Positions 1-5,223 of a DNA stretch of 5,427 bases are shown here, one piece after another (within the stretch, counting starts at the first letter, position 1; every line of letters starts with the position of its first letter). The notes under the pieces were generated by a model. That model made no database searches. It saw only the letters and a program-made list of their open reading frames with translations, and was not told the origin of the DNA. Both the position numbers and the translations under genes were made by a program. This DNA is from Sphingobacteriia bacterium (GTDB taxonomy: Bacteria > Bacteroidota > Bacteroidia > Chitinophagales > Chitinophagaceae), in NCBI GenBank assembly GCA_004294465.1, contig REAV01000108.1, positions 1 to 5,427 of the forward strand. Reading direction: 5' to 3'.

Positions 1-90
1 TCAGAATCTTTGCTTGTGTCAATAACAAGAGAATTTATGAAAAAAATTACTCCTATTCATTGGCAATACCATAGAAATCGACGCAAGTAA
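1..90 (+). CDS. Possible C-terminal fragment of an unidentified protein
   Basis: Frame 1 is open from the window edge to a TAA at 88-90, giving 29 codons. The peptide is basic at its end, finishing H-R-N-R-R-K, with aromatic residues just before (H-W-Q-Y-H). I do not recognise the family and give no function. If it is real, it converges on rpoD, with a terminator hairpin in the 82-base gap between the two stop codons. Its last codons and stop fall inside a short repeat (79-115) that also occurs at 2474-2510, where the equivalent frame likewise ends in R-R-K-stop. The tail may therefore come from repeat invasion, or the frame may not be coding. An open frame this short can arise by chance, so confidence is low. 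Confidence 0.35.
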   Translation, partial: SESLLVSITREFMKKITPIHWQYHRNRRK

Positions 91-115
91 AGCTGCATAT
101 TGTACCACTGCCGGG
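79..115 (+). repeat. Short, truncated copy of the dispersed repeat found at 2474-2510
   Basis: Bases 79-93 (CGACGCAAGTAAAGC) match 2474-2488 exactly. After a diverged middle of the same length, CCACTGCCGGG (105-115) matches CCGCTGCCGGG (2500-2510) at 10 of 11 bases. Ungapped, 26 of 37 positions agree, concentrated at the two ends. Both copies have the same orientation and both lie next to gene 3' ends. Only the distal part of the longer element at 2361-2510 is seen here. Confidence 0.65.
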
Positions 116-123
116 TATTAAAT

Positions 124-152
124 AAAAAACCTCCCGCAAAAGCAGGAGGTTT
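124..152 (-). terminator. Rho-independent terminator of rpoD
   Basis: An inverted repeat pairs 127-137 with 142-152: 11 positions with one C/A mismatch and a four-base loop. On the minus strand the stem is followed by a T-rich run (complement of 124-129). It starts about 20 bases past the rpoD stop. On the + strand the bases after the stem are not T-rich, so it mainly serves rpoD, although it could also slow transcription coming from a gene ending at 90. Confidence 0.85.
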
Positions 153-172
153 AAGTAGATGCTATTGGTAAT

Positions 173-1030
173 TTAACCTAAATAGGCTTTTAATGCATTG
201 CTATAACGTGCTTTTTGTAAGCGCTTAATAGCTCTTTCTTTAATTTGACGAATACGTTCTTTGGTAAGATCGTATTTCATACCAATTTGCTCGATGGTAA
301 CGCCATTTTCGCCATCTAATCCAAAATAGGCATTTACAATTTCGGCCTCACGTGGGCTTAATGATTTTAATACCCTGCGAATTTCTTCACGTAATGAGTC
401 TTTCATCACATCGTCATCGGTATCATCACCACCTTCCAGCAAATCACCCATGGCTACATCTTCTGCTTCGTGCACAGGTGCATCCAGCGAAGTATGGCGG
501 GTATTACTTTGGAAAATGTTGTTGATTTCGGTTTCGCTCATTTCCAGAATGTCTGCCAGTTCCTCGGTAGATGGTTCCCGCTCATGCTCCTGTTCAAATG
601 CCATATAGGCTTTATTGGCTTTGTTGTAAGTACCAATTTTGTTTTGAGGTAAGCGAACCAATCTGCCTTGTTCGGCCAATGCCTGTAAAATAGACTGGCG
701 AATCCACCATACAGCGTAAGAAATAAATTTGAAGCCCTTTGTCTCATCAAAGCGTTGTGCCGCCTTAATAAGGCCGAGATTTCCCTCGTTGATAAGATCA
801 CTTAGGCTAAGACCCTGATGTTGGTACTGCTTGGCAACAGATACCACAAAACGTAAATTGGCTTGCACCAATTTGTCAAGCGCTCTTTGATCACCCATTT
901 TGATACGCTGTGCCAGTGTTGTTTCCTCTTCGGGAGTGATCATTGGAATTTTTGAAATTTCCTGCAGATACTTTTCTACGGCTTGCGAGTCACGATTGGT
1001 GATCTGTGTAGCGATTTTGAGTTGCCTCAT
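173..1030 (-). CDS. rpoD: Primary sigma factor RpoD/SigA (sigma-70 family, short Bacteroidota type)
   Basis: Directs RNA polymerase to housekeeping promoters. The 285 residues read through sigma-70 in order. Region 1.2 is about 13-47. Region 2 is about 51-128, with the NLR-FVV core-binding helix, the DLINEGNLGLI segment, and the 2.3/2.4 promoter-melting and -10-reading helix around 100-114 (FKFISYAVWWIRQSI). Region 3 is about 130-205, with a linker rich in Asp and Glu near 188-208. Region 4 is about 217-275, with SPREAEIV, a helix-turn-helix and the RIRQIKERAIKRL recognition part. Region 1.1 is absent, as known for primary sigma factors of Bacteroidota, which are far shorter than the 613-residue E. 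coli protein. The ATG at 1028-1030 opens the normal N-terminus. The gene is transcribed away from clpS, with its own promoter candidate at 1127-1134 and terminator at 124-152. A non-primary sigma-70 is possible but less likely given the full set of conserved regions. Confidence 0.95.
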   Translation of the reverse strand: MRQLKIATQITNRDSQAVEKYLQEISKIPMITPEEETTLAQRIKMGDQRALDKLVQANLRFVVSVAKQYQHQGLSLSDLINEGNLGLIKAAQRFDETKGFKFISYAVWWIRQSILQALAEQGRLVRLPQNKIGTYNKANKAYMAFEQEHEREPSTEELADILEMSETEINNIFQSNTRHTSLDAPVHEAEDVAMGDLLEGGDDTDDDVMKDSLREEIRRVLKSLSPREAEIVNAYFGLDGENGVTIEQIGMKYDLTKERIRQIKERAIKRLQKARYSNALKAYLG

Positions 1031-1126
1031 ATTGGATAATTACTATTTACTTGTTATTAAGACAGATTTTTGGTTGAAACAAATACCAACTAATTGTTAT
1101 TCTTTATAAAAATAAAAATTAGCTGG

Positions 1127-1134
1127 CAAAAGTA
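1127..1134 (-). promoter_or_regulatory. Candidate -7 element of the rpoD promoter (TACTTTTG)
   Basis: Read on the minus strand, these bases are TACTTTTG, a full match to the Bacteroidota -7 consensus TAnnTTTG. They lie 97 bases upstream of the rpoD ATG, which would give a leader of roughly 90 bases. No clear TTG stands at the expected -33 position; the sequence there is an AT-rich TTA-containing stretch. The same octamer, within the same nine bases on the + strand (GCAAAAGTA), occurs upstream of speA at 4574-4581. Confidence 0.4.
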
Positions 1135-1198
1135 CTAATTTTTCTGCTAAGGTTTTAAGAATTGTGTAAAAATGACGCTTTGATGGTAATAAGTGTTA

Positions 1199-1222
1199 TT
1201 TATACACTCCATTTTATACACT
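1199..1222. repeat. Two direct copies of TTTATACACT, 14 bases apart
   Basis: TTTATACACT is present at 1199-1208 and again at 1213-1222, separated by CCAT. It lies about 140-160 bases upstream of the clpS start. Tandem sites of this kind can be operator half-sites, but nothing else supports that here. Confidence 0.4.
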
Positions 1223-1226
1223 ATTT

Positions 1227-1251
1227 CTTGTTTAAGCGGCTGTTTAACAAG
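1227..1251. promoter_or_regulatory. Small inverted repeat CTTGTT...AACAAG upstream of clpS
   Basis: CTTGTT (1227-1232) is complementary to AACAAG (1246-1251), with two further pairs after one mismatch and a seven-base loop. No T-run follows on either strand, so a terminator is unlikely. It could be an operator, or chance in AT-rich DNA. Confidence 0.25.
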
Positions 1252-1360
1252 TAGTTAATTCCAATTTCATTGTCAAAATTGCCCATAAAAACCACAACTC
1301 CTATGCAGCAGGCATTAACAATTCTTAGTCTATTCTGCTTAATTGTATAATTTTACGGCT

Positions 1361-1666
1361 ATGAATGTGATGTATGGACATACCTCAACAAACCCGTTTG
1401 AAGAAGAAGATATTGCGGTATTAACAGAAGTACAGCTTCCGTTTAACCTTATTGTTTGGAATGATGAGATAAATACTTTTGATCATGTAATTGAAACGCT
1501 GATTGAAGTATGCGACCACACACCAGAACAGGCAGAACAGTGTACCCTTATCATTCATTTTAAAGGTAAATGCGCTGTAAAAAATGGTGATTACCAAACT
1601 TTAAAGCCTTTAAGGGAAGCCATTTCTGAAAGAGGAATTGGTGCCACTATAGAACAATCCAATTAA
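1361..1666 (+). CDS. clpS: ClpS, N-degron adaptor for the Clp protease
   Basis: A cytosolic adaptor that binds destabilising N-terminal residues (Leu, Phe, Tyr, Trp in the family) and delivers the protein to a ClpA/ClpC-type unfoldase with ClpP. From the ATG at 1361 the protein has 101 residues, normal for the family: a flexible acidic N-terminal tail (1-24) and the ClpS core (27-99). From this start the numbering coincides with E. coli ClpS: N34, D35, E36 (Asp in E. coli) and H66 of the binding pocket are in place, and the TPEQAEQ helix and GKCAVKNG loop are clear. Position 40, a gatekeeper Met in E. coli, is Phe here, and Met62 is Thr. The frame stays open to a TTG at 1343, and an ATG at 1370 is another option; 1361 gives the best length. 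The clpS stop lies 29 bases before aat, which acts just upstream in the same pathway, so an operon is very likely. Confidence 0.93.
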   Translation: MNVMYGHTSTNPFEEEDIAVLTEVQLPFNLIVWNDEINTFDHVIETLIEVCDHTPEQAEQCTLIIHFKGKCAVKNGDYQTLKPLREAISERGIGATIEQSN

Positions 1667-1695
1667 TTTAATTTGCCCTCCGATTAAAGATAAAC

Positions 1696-2343
1696 ATGGC
1701 AATCCATATTTTAACAGAGCAGTTATGGTTCCCCCCGGTGGAAGATGCTGAAGAGGATGGGTTGTTAGCTGTAGGAGGCAACCTTTCCAAAGAACGCTTA
1801 TTACTGGCTTATAAAAGTGGTATTTTCCCCTGGTTTGAAGAAAAAATTCCTATGTGGTGGTGCCCCGATCCACGTTTTGTTTTATACCCACAGCACCTTA
1901 AAGTAAGCAAAAGCATGCAGCAATTATTTAAAAAGCAGGCTTTTGATTTTCGGATTAATACTGCATTTTCTGCAGTAATTCAACATTGTAAATCTATATT
2001 TAGACCTGGCCAATATGGCACCTGGATTACAAAGGAGGTTGAAAACGCATACAATGACTTACACAAAGCTGGCTATGCGCATAGTGCCGAAGTTTGGCAA
2101 AATAACGAACTGCTGGGTGGCTTATATGGTATAAAAATGGGCAATATATTTTTTGGAGAAAGTATGTTTAGCCTGGTAAGCGATGCCAGCAAATACGCAT
2201 TTATTAGCTATGTAAATCAATTGGTTACTGAAGGGATACAGTTAATAGATTGTCAGGTATATACCCCTCATTTGGAAAGCCTGGGGGCTACTATGATAAG
2301 CCGGGAATATTTTATGCTTTTATTGGATAAATACATTTTGTAA
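1696..2343 (+). CDS. aat: Leucyl/phenylalanyl-tRNA--protein transferase
   Basis: Transfers Leu or Phe from aminoacyl-tRNA to the N-terminus of proteins starting with Lys or Arg, turning them into ClpS/Clp substrates; it acts in the cytosol. At 215 residues it is close to the usual family length. Family motifs appear in order: FPP at 12-14, GLLAVGGNL at 22-30, SGIFPWF at 41-47, WWCPDPR at 54-60, TWIT at 109-112, GYAHSAE at 126-132, GGLYG at 141-145, FFGESMFS at 152-159, ASK at 164-166, IDCQ at 184-187 and HLESLGA at 192-198. E155, D185 and Q187 correspond to the active-site residues known as E156, D186 and Q188 in E. coli, so the enzyme should be active. The start gives the normal N-terminus and lies 29 bases after clpS. 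No hairpin terminator follows; instead a GC-rich repeat begins 17 bases after the stop. Confidence 0.95.
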   Translation: MAIHILTEQLWFPPVEDAEEDGLLAVGGNLSKERLLLAYKSGIFPWFEEKIPMWWCPDPRFVLYPQHLKVSKSMQQLFKKQAFDFRINTAFSAVIQHCKSIFRPGQYGTWITKEVENAYNDLHKAGYAHSAEVWQNNELLGGLYGIKMGNIFFGESMFSLVSDASKYAFISYVNQLVTEGIQLIDCQVYTPHLESLGATMISREYFMLLLDKYIL

Positions 2344-2360
2344 GTCACCTGTAGTTATTT

Positions 2361-2510
2361 ATGGCATCGCCGCTTGCCACGCTCGGTTCGGGGTTCCGGG
2401 TTCATGGCAGCATGCAGCACCCATTATGTTTATTACCATTACTGCTGCTTTATCTTCCTGCCGTACAAGAGTGCGACGCAAGTAAAGCAGATATAGCATC
2501 CGCTGCCGGG
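2361..2510 (+). repeat. GC-rich dispersed repeat between convergent gene ends
   Basis: About 150 bases differ sharply from their surroundings: the first 60 are 65% G+C (39 of 60, counted by eye) in an otherwise AT-rich window. The last 37 bases recur at 79-115. Similar sequences (GCATCGCCGCTTGCC at 2364-2378 and GCATCCGCTGCC at 2496-2507) mark both ends as imperfect direct repeats. Inside, CTGCTTTA (2445-2452) is complementary to TAAAGCAG (2483-2490). From memory, not from a search, short repeats ending in a frame like T-A-A-L-S-S-C-R-T-R-V-R-R-K are scattered through Chitinophagaceae genomes and are often miscalled as tiny proteins; here that frame runs from an ATG at 2426 to a TAA at 2483-2485. 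The left edge is set by composition only. No transposase is present, so a non-autonomous element is possible. Confidence 0.6.
2414..2490. other. Competing inverted repeats inside the dispersed repeat
   Basis: One stem pairs CTGCTTTA (2445-2452) with TAAAGCAG (2483-2490) and extends by CTT/AAG after a single bulged base, giving 11 pairs around a 23-base loop. A second possible stem pairs GCAGCA (2414-2419) with TGCTGC (2443-2448). The two share bases 2445-2448, so they cannot form together. No T-run follows the main stem on the + strand, so this is not a standard terminator. Confidence 0.4.
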
Positions 2511-2518
2511 CAAATAAC

Positions 2519-2974
2519 TTATTTACAACCTTCTTTTCTGCGGGTATCAATCAAATATTGAATTTTCCAGCTGCCATTTATTTTTACCAATTGATAGGAA
2601 TCTACCCCGCAATGGCTAAACTGGCCTTTATAATAGAACTGATAGGGGGTCCAGGCAATAGCCAGGTTATCATCAATTTTTATAAGATCAAAAGTGATAC
2701 GCTCATCTGCAGCATCTTTGGGTAGCTGACTAATTTTTTTTGCAAAATCTTTAACTGATTCGTTTTCAATAGTTACATTCCCATTTTTTACTGCCACACC
2801 TTGCAAAATGGCACTATCTGCAAAGCATTGCATCAAAGTATTACCATCGCCAGCTTTCATGGCAGCAAACATGGTATTGATCACTGCTTTTACCGATTCT
2901 TCGTCGGATTGTGCTTTTGATATTACTGAGAATACCAGCATAAACGAGCATAAGCAAATAACAATTTTTGGCAT
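2519..2974 (-). CDS. Small exported NTF2-like (SnoaL/lumazine-binding-like fold) protein
   Basis: 151 residues. The first 21 form a clear signal peptide: a Lys, a hydrophobic stretch (I4-I18) and a likely cut after S-K-A before Gln22. There is no lipobox Cys, so a soluble periplasmic protein is expected. The rest looks like a cone-shaped NTF2-like domain: an N-terminal helix pair (ESVKAVINTMFAAMKAGDGNTLMQCF, about 26-51), then D53-S54 and strands ending in an aromatic-rich sheet (IAWTPYQFYYKG, 106-117; SYQLVKINGSWKIQYLIDTRR, 126-146). The 'W-K-I-Q-Y' end is typical of such folds. Members include enzymes, ligand binders and proteins of unknown role, so no reaction is assigned. Mature Cys50, Cys122 and Cys150 could form a disulfide. 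Transcribed alone, it is separated from speA by a strong terminator. A weak TTG...TAATTTC pair lies upstream (about 2990-3020). Its stop is 8 bases from the GC-rich repeat, and no terminator of its own is visible. Confidence 0.8.
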   Translation of the reverse strand: MPKIVICLCSFMLVFSVISKAQSDEESVKAVINTMFAAMKAGDGNTLMQCFADSAILQGVAVKNGNVTIENESVKDFAKKISQLPKDAADERITFDLIKIDDNLAIAWTPYQFYYKGQFSHCGVDSYQLVKINGSWKIQYLIDTRRKEGCK

Positions 2975-3028
2975 ACCTTAATTTTTATTGAAATTAATTA
3001 GTTTACATACAGTAACACAACCGCTCAT

Positions 3029-3061
3029 AAAAAAAGCCGCTAAATAAATGTAGCGGCTTTT
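3029..3061 (-). terminator. Rho-independent terminator of speA
   Basis: A perfect 11-bp stem pairs 3032-3042 with 3051-3061 around an 8-base loop. On the minus strand it runs into seven T's (complement of 3029-3035). It starts 17 bases past the speA stop and insulates the small exported protein downstream from speA transcription. Confidence 0.93.
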
Positions 3062-3078
3062 AAGTACATAAAAATAAA

Positions 3079-4536
3079 TTATCGCATATAACCTAATATT
3101 TTAAGCATACTTTGTGCAGTTTGCTCTTTGGCATATACCCAATCTACCAGTTTGCCGGTTTTGTCGTGGCCAACTATAATATGTTGAGGAGATGGAATAA
3201 GACAGTGTTTAATACCTCCATACCCGCTAATCTGATCCTGATAAGCCCCCGTATGAAAGAAACCTACATAAAGCGTTTCTTTGTCGTTGGCAGTGGAGTA
3301 ACCATTGGGCTGTTGACCGTTTAACCCTCCGGACTCGGTGGTTAATTTTGGCAAAAACACTTCGTTAATATGTTCTTCTGAATCGTAATAATCATGGCTA
3401 TCGCAGGTAATGCCTCCCAGCACCACACGTTGATATTCGTTCCCCCACTTATTTATGGGCAGCATTAAGAATTTTTCGCCAATTCCCCAGGTATCAGGAA
3501 GGGTGGTAATAAATGATGAATCAATCATATACCATATTTCCCTGTCGTTCTGTACTTTTTGGCCAATTACACTGTAAATATGGGCCATGCTCTCCCCTAC
3601 GGTAAAGCTGCCAAATTCAGTATAAATATTGGGCATAGGTACATTGGCTCTTTTACAACCCTTCTTTATATTACCTACAATTTCATTAATCATAAACTGG
3701 TAATCGTATTCAAAACCCAGTGAATGTTTTATGGGGAAACCGCCACCAATATTAATAGAATCCAGCTCAGGACAAATCTTTTTTAGCTGGCAATAGAGGT
3801 TAATAATTTTATTTAATTCACTCCAGTAATAAATATCATCCTTAATACCCTTATTAAGAAAAATATGCAGCATTTTTAGCTGAAACTTATGTTCAAAACC
3901 TTCAATCTGGTCTACATAAAACTCCAGAATATCTTTTGCCCTGATACCTAAACGGGAGGTATAAAAAGGAAAGTTGGGTTCTTCTTCTGCAGCAATACGA
4001 ATACCTAATTTAAAGGGTTGTTTAACACTTCTTTTATAGGCTTCCAGTTCCTGAATATTATCCAGAATAGGAATAACATTTTTAAAGCCGGTATTAATCA
4101 GTTTTGCAATGCGGGAGGTATAGCTTTTTTGCTTGTAGCCATTACAAATGATAAATGTATCTTTTGTAATCTTACGGCGCTGATACAGTTTATTGATTAT
4201 TTCAATATCGTAAGCATAAGAGGTTTCCAGGTGAATCTCATGCTTTAATGCCTCTTCTACTATGAATGAGAAATGTGAGCTTTTAGTACAGTAACAATAA
4301 AAATATTTACCCTCATATTTATGCTTTTTAAAGGCATTGGCAAACATCGTTTTTGCCTTATTTATTTGCTTACCAATTTTGGGCAAATAAGTAAGCTTCA
4401 TGGGAGTGCCATATTTCTCAATCAGATCTTTTAAATTCAGGTCGTTGAATTCAAGGTATCCATTGTCTCCCAAATCAAAACCATCCTGGGGGAAGTGAAA
4501 TGTTTGTTTCACCAGACCGGTATAGGTATTATTCAT
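3079..4536 (-). CDS. speA: PLP-dependent fold III decarboxylase, probable biosynthetic arginine decarboxylase
   Basis: Likely converts L-arginine to agmatine and CO2, the first step to putrescine and spermidine, in the cytosol. The 485 residues show the ODC/DAP/arginine decarboxylase plan: an alanine-racemase-type barrel (about 45-310), then a C-terminal beta domain. K85 in YCYCTKSSHF sits where the PLP lysine is expected. SINIGGGFP (260-268) is the Gly-rich phosphate loop, and TEFGS (306-310) replaces the EPGR motif of ODC. GGITCDS (374-380) supplies the dimer-interface Cys378 and Asp379, and TGAY (429-432) the Tyr near PLP. The same overall pattern, including YCYCTKSSHF, is one I recall from Bacteroidota proteins labelled arginine decarboxylase; this is not the large SpeA of E. 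coli. Residues 400-420, just before the TLYVGFF strand, are a Gly/Asn/Gln-rich stretch that looks like a loop insertion. The substrate is inferred, and ornithine or another basic amino acid cannot be excluded. It is a single-gene unit with its own promoter candidate (4574-4581) and terminator. Confidence 0.8.
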   Translation of the reverse strand: MNNTYTGLVKQTFHFPQDGFDLGDNGYLEFNDLNLKDLIEKYGTPMKLTYLPKIGKQINKAKTMFANAFKKHKYEGKYFYCYCTKSSHFSFIVEEALKHEIHLETSYAYDIEIINKLYQRRKITKDTFIICNGYKQKSYTSRIAKLINTGFKNVIPILDNIQELEAYKRSVKQPFKLGIRIAAEEEPNFPFYTSRLGIRAKDILEFYVDQIEGFEHKFQLKMLHIFLNKGIKDDIYYWSELNKIINLYCQLKKICPELDSINIGGGFPIKHSLGFEYDYQFMINEIVGNIKKGCKRANVPMPNIYTEFGSFTVGESMAHIYSVIGQKVQNDREIWYMIDSSFITTLPDTWGIGEKFLMLPINKWGNEYQRVVLGGITCDSHDYYDSEEHINEVFLPKLTTESGGLNGQQPNGYSTANDKETLYVGFFHTGAYQDQISGYGGIKHCLIPSPQHIIVGHDKTGKLVDWVYAKEQTAQSMLKILGYMR

Positions 4537-4573
4537 TCTTTACGAAGGCATTTTTTGAATAAAAAAATTTTTG

Positions 4574-4581
4574 CAAAAGTA
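4574..4581 (-). promoter_or_regulatory. Candidate -7 element of the speA promoter (TACTTTTG)
   Basis: The minus strand reads TACTTTTG, matching TAnnTTTG, 38 bases upstream of the speA ATG; transcription would begin about 30 bases before the start codon. No TTG is at the usual -33 spacing: the nearest on the minus strand are 8 bases (4590-4592) and 32 bases (4614-4616) away. The octamer is identical to the one before rpoD. Confidence 0.4.
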
Positions 4582-4660
4582 GCTTATTGCAATAATAATA
4601 GCAGAAAAAAAAGCAAGTCTATAGCTTTCTACATAAAATAACATAATTCCTTAATGCACA

Positions 4661-4683
4661 GCTATTCACAATAATTGAATAGC
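4661..4683. promoter_or_regulatory. Perfect 8-bp dyad GCTATTCA / TGAATAGC upstream of speA
   Basis: GCTATTCA (4661-4668) and TGAATAGC (4676-4683) are exact reverse complements with a seven-base spacer. No T-run follows on either strand, and rplT already has its own terminator at 4731-4759, so a regulator-binding site is more likely than a terminator. It lies about 80-100 bases upstream of the candidate speA -7 element. The remaining sequence of the 246-base gap (4537-4782) shows no gene. Confidence 0.45.
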
Positions 4684-4730
4684 ACCATTATACATGATTG
4701 CCAAAGACTTATATAACGACCTAAAGACAT

Positions 4731-4759
4731 AAAAAAAGCCGGACACATCGTATCCGGCT
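4731..4759 (-). terminator. Rho-independent terminator of the rpmI-rplT operon
   Basis: AGCCGGA (4737-4743) pairs with TCCGGCT (4753-4759), with one more pair beyond a mismatch, around a short loop. On the minus strand seven T's follow (complement of 4731-4737). It begins 23 bases after the rplT stop. Confidence 0.9.
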
Positions 4760-4782
4760 CTTTACATCAAAGATTATTAAAA

Positions 4783-5127
4783 CTATTTTACTGAATTAAC
4801 CAATGCAGTAAAGCTGGTAGGCTCATTCATAGCCAAATCAGCAAGCATTTTACGGTTAACTTCAATACCTTTTTTGTTTAGTTTATCAATAAACTCGCTA
4901 TAAGTCATTCCTTCATTTCTTACAGCAGCGTTAATACGTGCAATCCACAACTGGCGGTATTCACGTTTTTTCAACTTACGGCCAACATAGCTGTAAGTCA
5001 TACCTTTTTCTACAATATTCTTGGCAACGGTATAAACGTTTTTACGTTTACCATAATAACCTTTGGCCTGGTTAAGTATCTTTTTTCTTCTGGCCCTTGA
5101 TGCTACGGCATTTTTTGAACGAGGCAT
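4783..5127 (-). CDS. rplT: 50S ribosomal protein L20
   Basis: Binds 23S rRNA early in large-subunit assembly. At 114 residues it has the normal length. The basic extended N-terminus ([20 protein letters not shown]) leads to [17 protein letters not shown] (21-37), the long helix region with [26 protein letters not shown] (45-70), and a globular C-terminal half with [17 protein letters not shown] (91-99) and a conserved ending. The start is fixed by the family N-terminus. The leader before the ATG is A/T-rich with no Shine-Dalgarno sequence, as usual in Bacteroidota. It is cotranscribed with rpmI 96 bases upstream; that gap holds a hairpin (5169-5219). In other bacteria L20 represses this operon through its mRNA; whether it does so here is unknown. 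Confidence 0.98.
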   Translation of the reverse strand: MPRSKNAVASRARRKKILNQAKGYYGKRKNVYTVAKNIVEKGMTYSYVGRKLKKREYRQLWIARINAAVRNEGMTYSEFIDKLNKKGIEVNRKMLADLAMNEPTSFTALVNSVK

Positions 5128-5168
5128 AGTTAATTTTTTTAAATTCCGGTATGGGTGGCGTTTACTAC

Positions 5169-5219
5169 CTTTTCCGAAATGATTTGTAAATTAATGTTAA
5201 TCAATTTCTTTCAGGAAAG
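5169..5219 (-). promoter_or_regulatory. Hairpin in the rpmI-rplT intergenic mRNA
   Basis: In + coordinates, GAAATGATT (5176-5184) pairs with AATCAATTTC (5199-5208) with one bulged base, and outside it CTTTTCC (5169-5175) pairs with GGAAAG (5214-5219) with one extra T. A five-base bulge (5209-5213) separates the two stems, about 15 pairs in all, with a 14-base loop. The stem is AT-rich and no T-run follows, so it is not a terminator. It lies 41 bases upstream of the rplT start, where a translational control element or processing site would be placed. Confidence 0.4.
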
Positions 5220-5223
5220 TGGT

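Larger units (their letters stand above)
1031..1360. other. Divergent intergenic region between rpoD and clpS
   Basis: 330 AT-rich bases with no convincing gene on either strand. It should hold promoters for both directions. Visible in it are a minus-strand TACTTTTG octamer (1127-1134), a ten-base direct repeat (1199-1222) and a small dyad (1227-1251). For clpS I see only a weak near-match to the TAnnTTTG consensus (TAATTTTA, 1348-1355), too close to the start codon to be convincing, so the clpS promoter is not assigned. Confidence 0.7.

Noticed and set aside
470..652. Open frame on the + strand opposite rpoD, and another out of frame on the minus strand at 538-801
   Set aside because: Both lie wholly inside the strongly conserved rpoD coding sequence and show no family signal.
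900..1109. Open frame on the + strand crossing the rpoD start
   Set aside because: It is antisense to the rpoD N-terminus and runs into the AT-rich leader; no recognisable protein.
1343..1345. TTG as the clpS start
   Set aside because: It adds six residues with no family support; the ATG at 1361 gives the usual length and numbering equal to E. coli ClpS.
1348..1355. TAATTTTA as a clpS -7 element
   Set aside because: The last base differs from the consensus, no TTG is at -33, and it is only five bases from the ATG.
2031..2040. Strong Shine-Dalgarno-like AAAGGAGGT inside aat
   Set aside because: It is inside conserved codons, the nearby ATG opens only a short frame, and Bacteroidota rarely use this signal.
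2361..2561. Open frame of 66 codons on the + strand with a hydrophobic, signal-like N-terminus, and an overlapping frame on the minus strand (2359-2550)
   Set aside because: Both run through the GC-rich repeat and into the end of the NTF2-like gene; they resemble no protein and are better explained as repeat-derived reading frames.
3112..3324. Open frames on the + strand opposite speA (also 4018-4248)
   Set aside because: They are antisense shadows of a complete, well conserved decarboxylase.
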